From Planctomycetota bacterium (GTDB taxonomy: Bacteria; Planctomycetota; Planctomycetia; Isosphaerales; Isosphaeraceae): 7,948 nt of DNA. Under the pieces are notes generated by a model, which was not told where the DNA came from, ran no database searches, and was given only the letters and a program-made list of their open reading frames with translations. Shown here in pieces: positions 6,950-7,948 of the stretch (position 1 is its first letter; each line of letters starts with the position of its first letter). The stretch lies in the NCBI GenBank assembly GCA_021807585.1, contig JAKBCQ010000081.1, positions 1-7,948 on the forward strand, given 5' to 3'. A program made the position numbers and the translations under genes.

Positions 6950-6994
6950 GCGAACCGGTTATCATCAATCCTAGGTCGCGTTGATTCGGTTCGC
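6950..6994. repeat. Imperfect inverted repeat in the divergent region
   Basis: GCGAACCG (6950-6957) is the exact reverse complement of CGGTTCGC (6987-6994). Inside it ATCAA (6964-6968) pairs with TTGAT (6981-6985), leaving a 12-nt loop. It could be a hairpin in a leader RNA or a regulator site; no U-tract adjoins it. Confidence 0.35.
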
Positions 6995-7217
6995 TTCGCG
7001 TCATTCGTGTTTGCGATCGATTCTCGGATCACGATGCAAGCAAACGACGGCGACGATCGCTGGAATCGACACTTTCTCGTATTTCTGTTTCGACGCGGCG
7101 ACATCGGCTTATTATTTCGGCGAAATGAGTTTTCTTTTACATGATTAACGAGCGCGAGTCGAGCCGATCGAAGCCTCGTCTCGTCGCCGACTTTCGATTC
7201 CGGTTTGCAAACACAAT

Positions 7218-7222
7218 GGAGG
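7218..7222 (+). promoter_or_regulatory. Shine-Dalgarno site of the release-factor-like gene
   Basis: GGAGG, 7 nt before ATG 7230-7232. It favours this ATG over the in-frame TTG two codons upstream. Confidence 0.75.
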
Positions 7223-7229
7223 ATTGATC

Positions 7230-7739
7230 ATGAAAAGCGACCATCCCGCGGCGCTTCCCGACGAACGGTTGCTCGCCGATTGCCGCGTCTCGTTCACGCG
7301 ACGTTCGGGACCGGGAGGACAAAACCGCAATAAGGTGGAGACGGCCGTCGTACTCAAGCACCTGCCGACGGGAATCGTCGTCGAGGCGAACGAGCGGAGA
7401 AGCCAAAGCGAGAATCGACGCGTCGCTCTCGATCGGTTGCGACGCTCGCTCGCGGTTGCGATCCGAATCGAATCGACCGCCGATCAAGCCGTTTCCAACT
7501 TATGGAAAAGCAGGCTCCGCGATCGAAAAATCGCGATCAACCCCGCGCACGCCGATTTCCCCGCGCTCCTCGCCTTCGCCCTCGACGCGACCGCCCAAGC
7601 GGGCTGGGACGTCGCCGCCGCCGCGGCTCGGCTCGATTGCTCGTCGTCACAACTGGTGAAATTGTTTAAACATGAACAAAAAGCGATAGAGCTTGTCAAT
7701 CGTCATCGCGAATTCAAAGGTTTAAATCCTTTGCTTTGA
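7230..7739 (+). CDS. Peptide chain release factor-like GGQ protein
   Basis: A 169-residue protein with the catalytic domain of class I release factors but no stop-codon recognition domains. The GGQ loop is SGPGGQNRNKVET (26-38); its glutamine (Q31) places the water that hydrolyses peptidyl-tRNA in the ribosome. The flanking SFTRR and VLKHLPTGIVVEANERRSQSE segments, then NRRVALDRLRRSL, follow the RF-1 domain pattern. By analogy with ArfB and other codon-independent factors it may rescue stalled ribosomes. ArfB ends in a short basic tail for the mRNA channel; here residues 108-169 instead form a helical extension with a helix-turn-helix-like WDVAAAAARLDCSSSQLVKLFK (126-147) and end in HREFKGLNPLL. 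Proteins of this type are, as I recall, common in planctomycetes. Start chosen from GGAGG at 7 nt. The exonuclease gene begins 92 bp downstream on the same strand. Confidence 0.9.
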   Translation: MKSDHPAALPDERLLADCRVSFTRRSGPGGQNRNKVETAVVLKHLPTGIVVEANERRSQSENRRVALDRLRRSLAVAIRIESTADQAVSNLWKSRLRDRKIAINPAHADFPALLAFALDATAQAGWDVAAAAARLDCSSSQLVKLFKHEQKAIELVNRHREFKGLNPLL

Positions 7740-7763
7740 CTCCGAAATGAAATCGATTCGCCG

Positions 7764-7792
7764 CCGACTTCGATCGAGGATCGATTCGTCGG
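7764..7792 (+). other. Hairpin between the release-factor-like and exonuclease genes
   Basis: CCGAC (7764-7768) pairs with GTCGG (7788-7792), and inside it TCGATC (7770-7775) pairs with GATCGA (7779-7784) around a GAG loop. No U-tract follows, so it is not a standard terminator; it might be an RNA processing or stability element, or chance given how common TCGATC words are here. Confidence 0.25.
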
Positions 7793-7831
7793 GCGTTCAC
7801 CAGGCCCTCCTCATCCGGATATAACGGAGAG

Positions 7832-7948
7832 ATGAACCCGAATCCGCTTTTGCAACTGACCGACGCGGGGCTTTATTGCGAGCCGGGGGATTTCTTCATC
7901 GACCCGTGGAAACGCGTCGATCGCGCCGTGATCACGCATGCGCACTCC
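7832..7948 (+). CDS. Ligase-associated DNA exonuclease, first 39 residues (runs off the right edge)
   Basis: The frame opens at ATG 7832 and is still open at the window end. The 39 residues contain LLQLTDAGLYCEPGDFFIDPW (split as LLQLTDAGLY and CEPGDFFIDPW) and then VDRAVITHAHS. This closely fits the N-terminus of the metallo-beta-lactamase-fold 'ligase-associated DNA exonuclease' family, related to mRNA 3'-end processing factors. HAHS is the start of the metal-binding HxHxDH motif, which would be completed just past the edge. Family members are about 330-350 residues and usually sit beside an ATP-dependent DNA ligase and a DEXH helicase, suggesting a DNA repair role; those partners would lie to the right. 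The GGAG upstream is only 2 nt from the ATG, unusually close, but no other in-frame start is available. Confidence 0.85.
   Translation, partial: MNPNPLLQLTDAGLYCEPGDFFIDPWKRVDRAVITHAHS

Larger units (their letters stand above)
6780..7229. promoter_or_regulatory. Divergent intergenic region
   Basis: This 450-bp region lies between the leftward repeat-protein gene and the rightward release-factor-like gene, so it should hold both promoters. Leftward, CATAAT (6809-6804, minus) is a fair -10 giving a leader of about 18 nt, and GGAG sits 9 nt before the ATG. Rightward, TATTAT (7110-7115) is a possible -10 with a poor -35, and a T-rich tract follows at 7130-7138. An imperfect inverted repeat lies at 6950-6994. 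The minus frame is open through 7004 but has no domain signal, so I treat the region as non-coding. Confidence 0.5.

Noticed and set aside
6780..7004. Upstream extension of the repeat-protein gene to a start at 7004
   Set aside because: The extra 75 residues have no motif, and the ATG at 6779 has GGAG at a good distance and gives the expected basic N-terminus before VETLDCITLLS.

Overview
The window looks like chromosome from a planctomycete, most likely of the Isosphaeraceae or a relative. The best evidence is the large secreted-type protein in the middle. It has an N-terminal VETLDCITLLS motif, a variant of the planctomycete 'LExLExRxLLS' N-terminus, followed by ELWxxDGT repeats, Ig/PKD-like domains, a degenerate RTX-like stretch and a C-terminal 'D-N-AAxxAILAEW' module familiar from this phylum. 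The DNA is GC-rich and unusually dense in CGATCG/GATC words, in genes and between them. Taxonomy is an inference from these features; there is no marker gene here.

Layout. From the left edge, bases 1-2218 (minus) encode the first 739 residues of a single-chain pyruvate carboxylase, which runs off the window in its carboxyltransferase domain. A 229-bp gap with a GC-rich hairpin separates it from a fumarylacetoacetate hydrolase (FAH) family enzyme at 2448-3407 (minus). Bases 3408-4181 hold no convincing gene, only weak promoter-like and repeat-like signals. Bases 4182-6779 (minus) encode the 865-residue ELWxxDGT repeat protein. A 450-bp divergent intergenic region follows. Then come two rightward genes: a GGQ-domain release-factor-like protein (7230-7739) and the first 39 residues of a metallo-beta-lactamase-fold, ligase-associated DNA exonuclease (7832 to the window end).

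How the genes may work together. The two leftward metabolic genes share an orientation and may be co-transcribed. Pyruvate carboxylase makes oxaloacetate, and some FAH-fold proteins act on oxaloacetate or related acylpyruvates, so a functional link is possible but unproven. The repeat protein is probably an exported surface or matrix protein and appears to be a stand-alone transcription unit. The release-factor-like gene (ribosome rescue) and the exonuclease gene (DNA repair) are 92 bp apart in the same direction and may form an operon, although their roles are not obviously related.

I found no tRNA, rRNA, CRISPR array, insertion sequence or phage gene. The most interesting items are the architecture and decay pattern of the repeat protein, the helix-turn-helix-like tail on the GGQ protein, and the FAH/pyruvate carboxylase pairing. 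I did not find a clearly new multi-gene system in this window.
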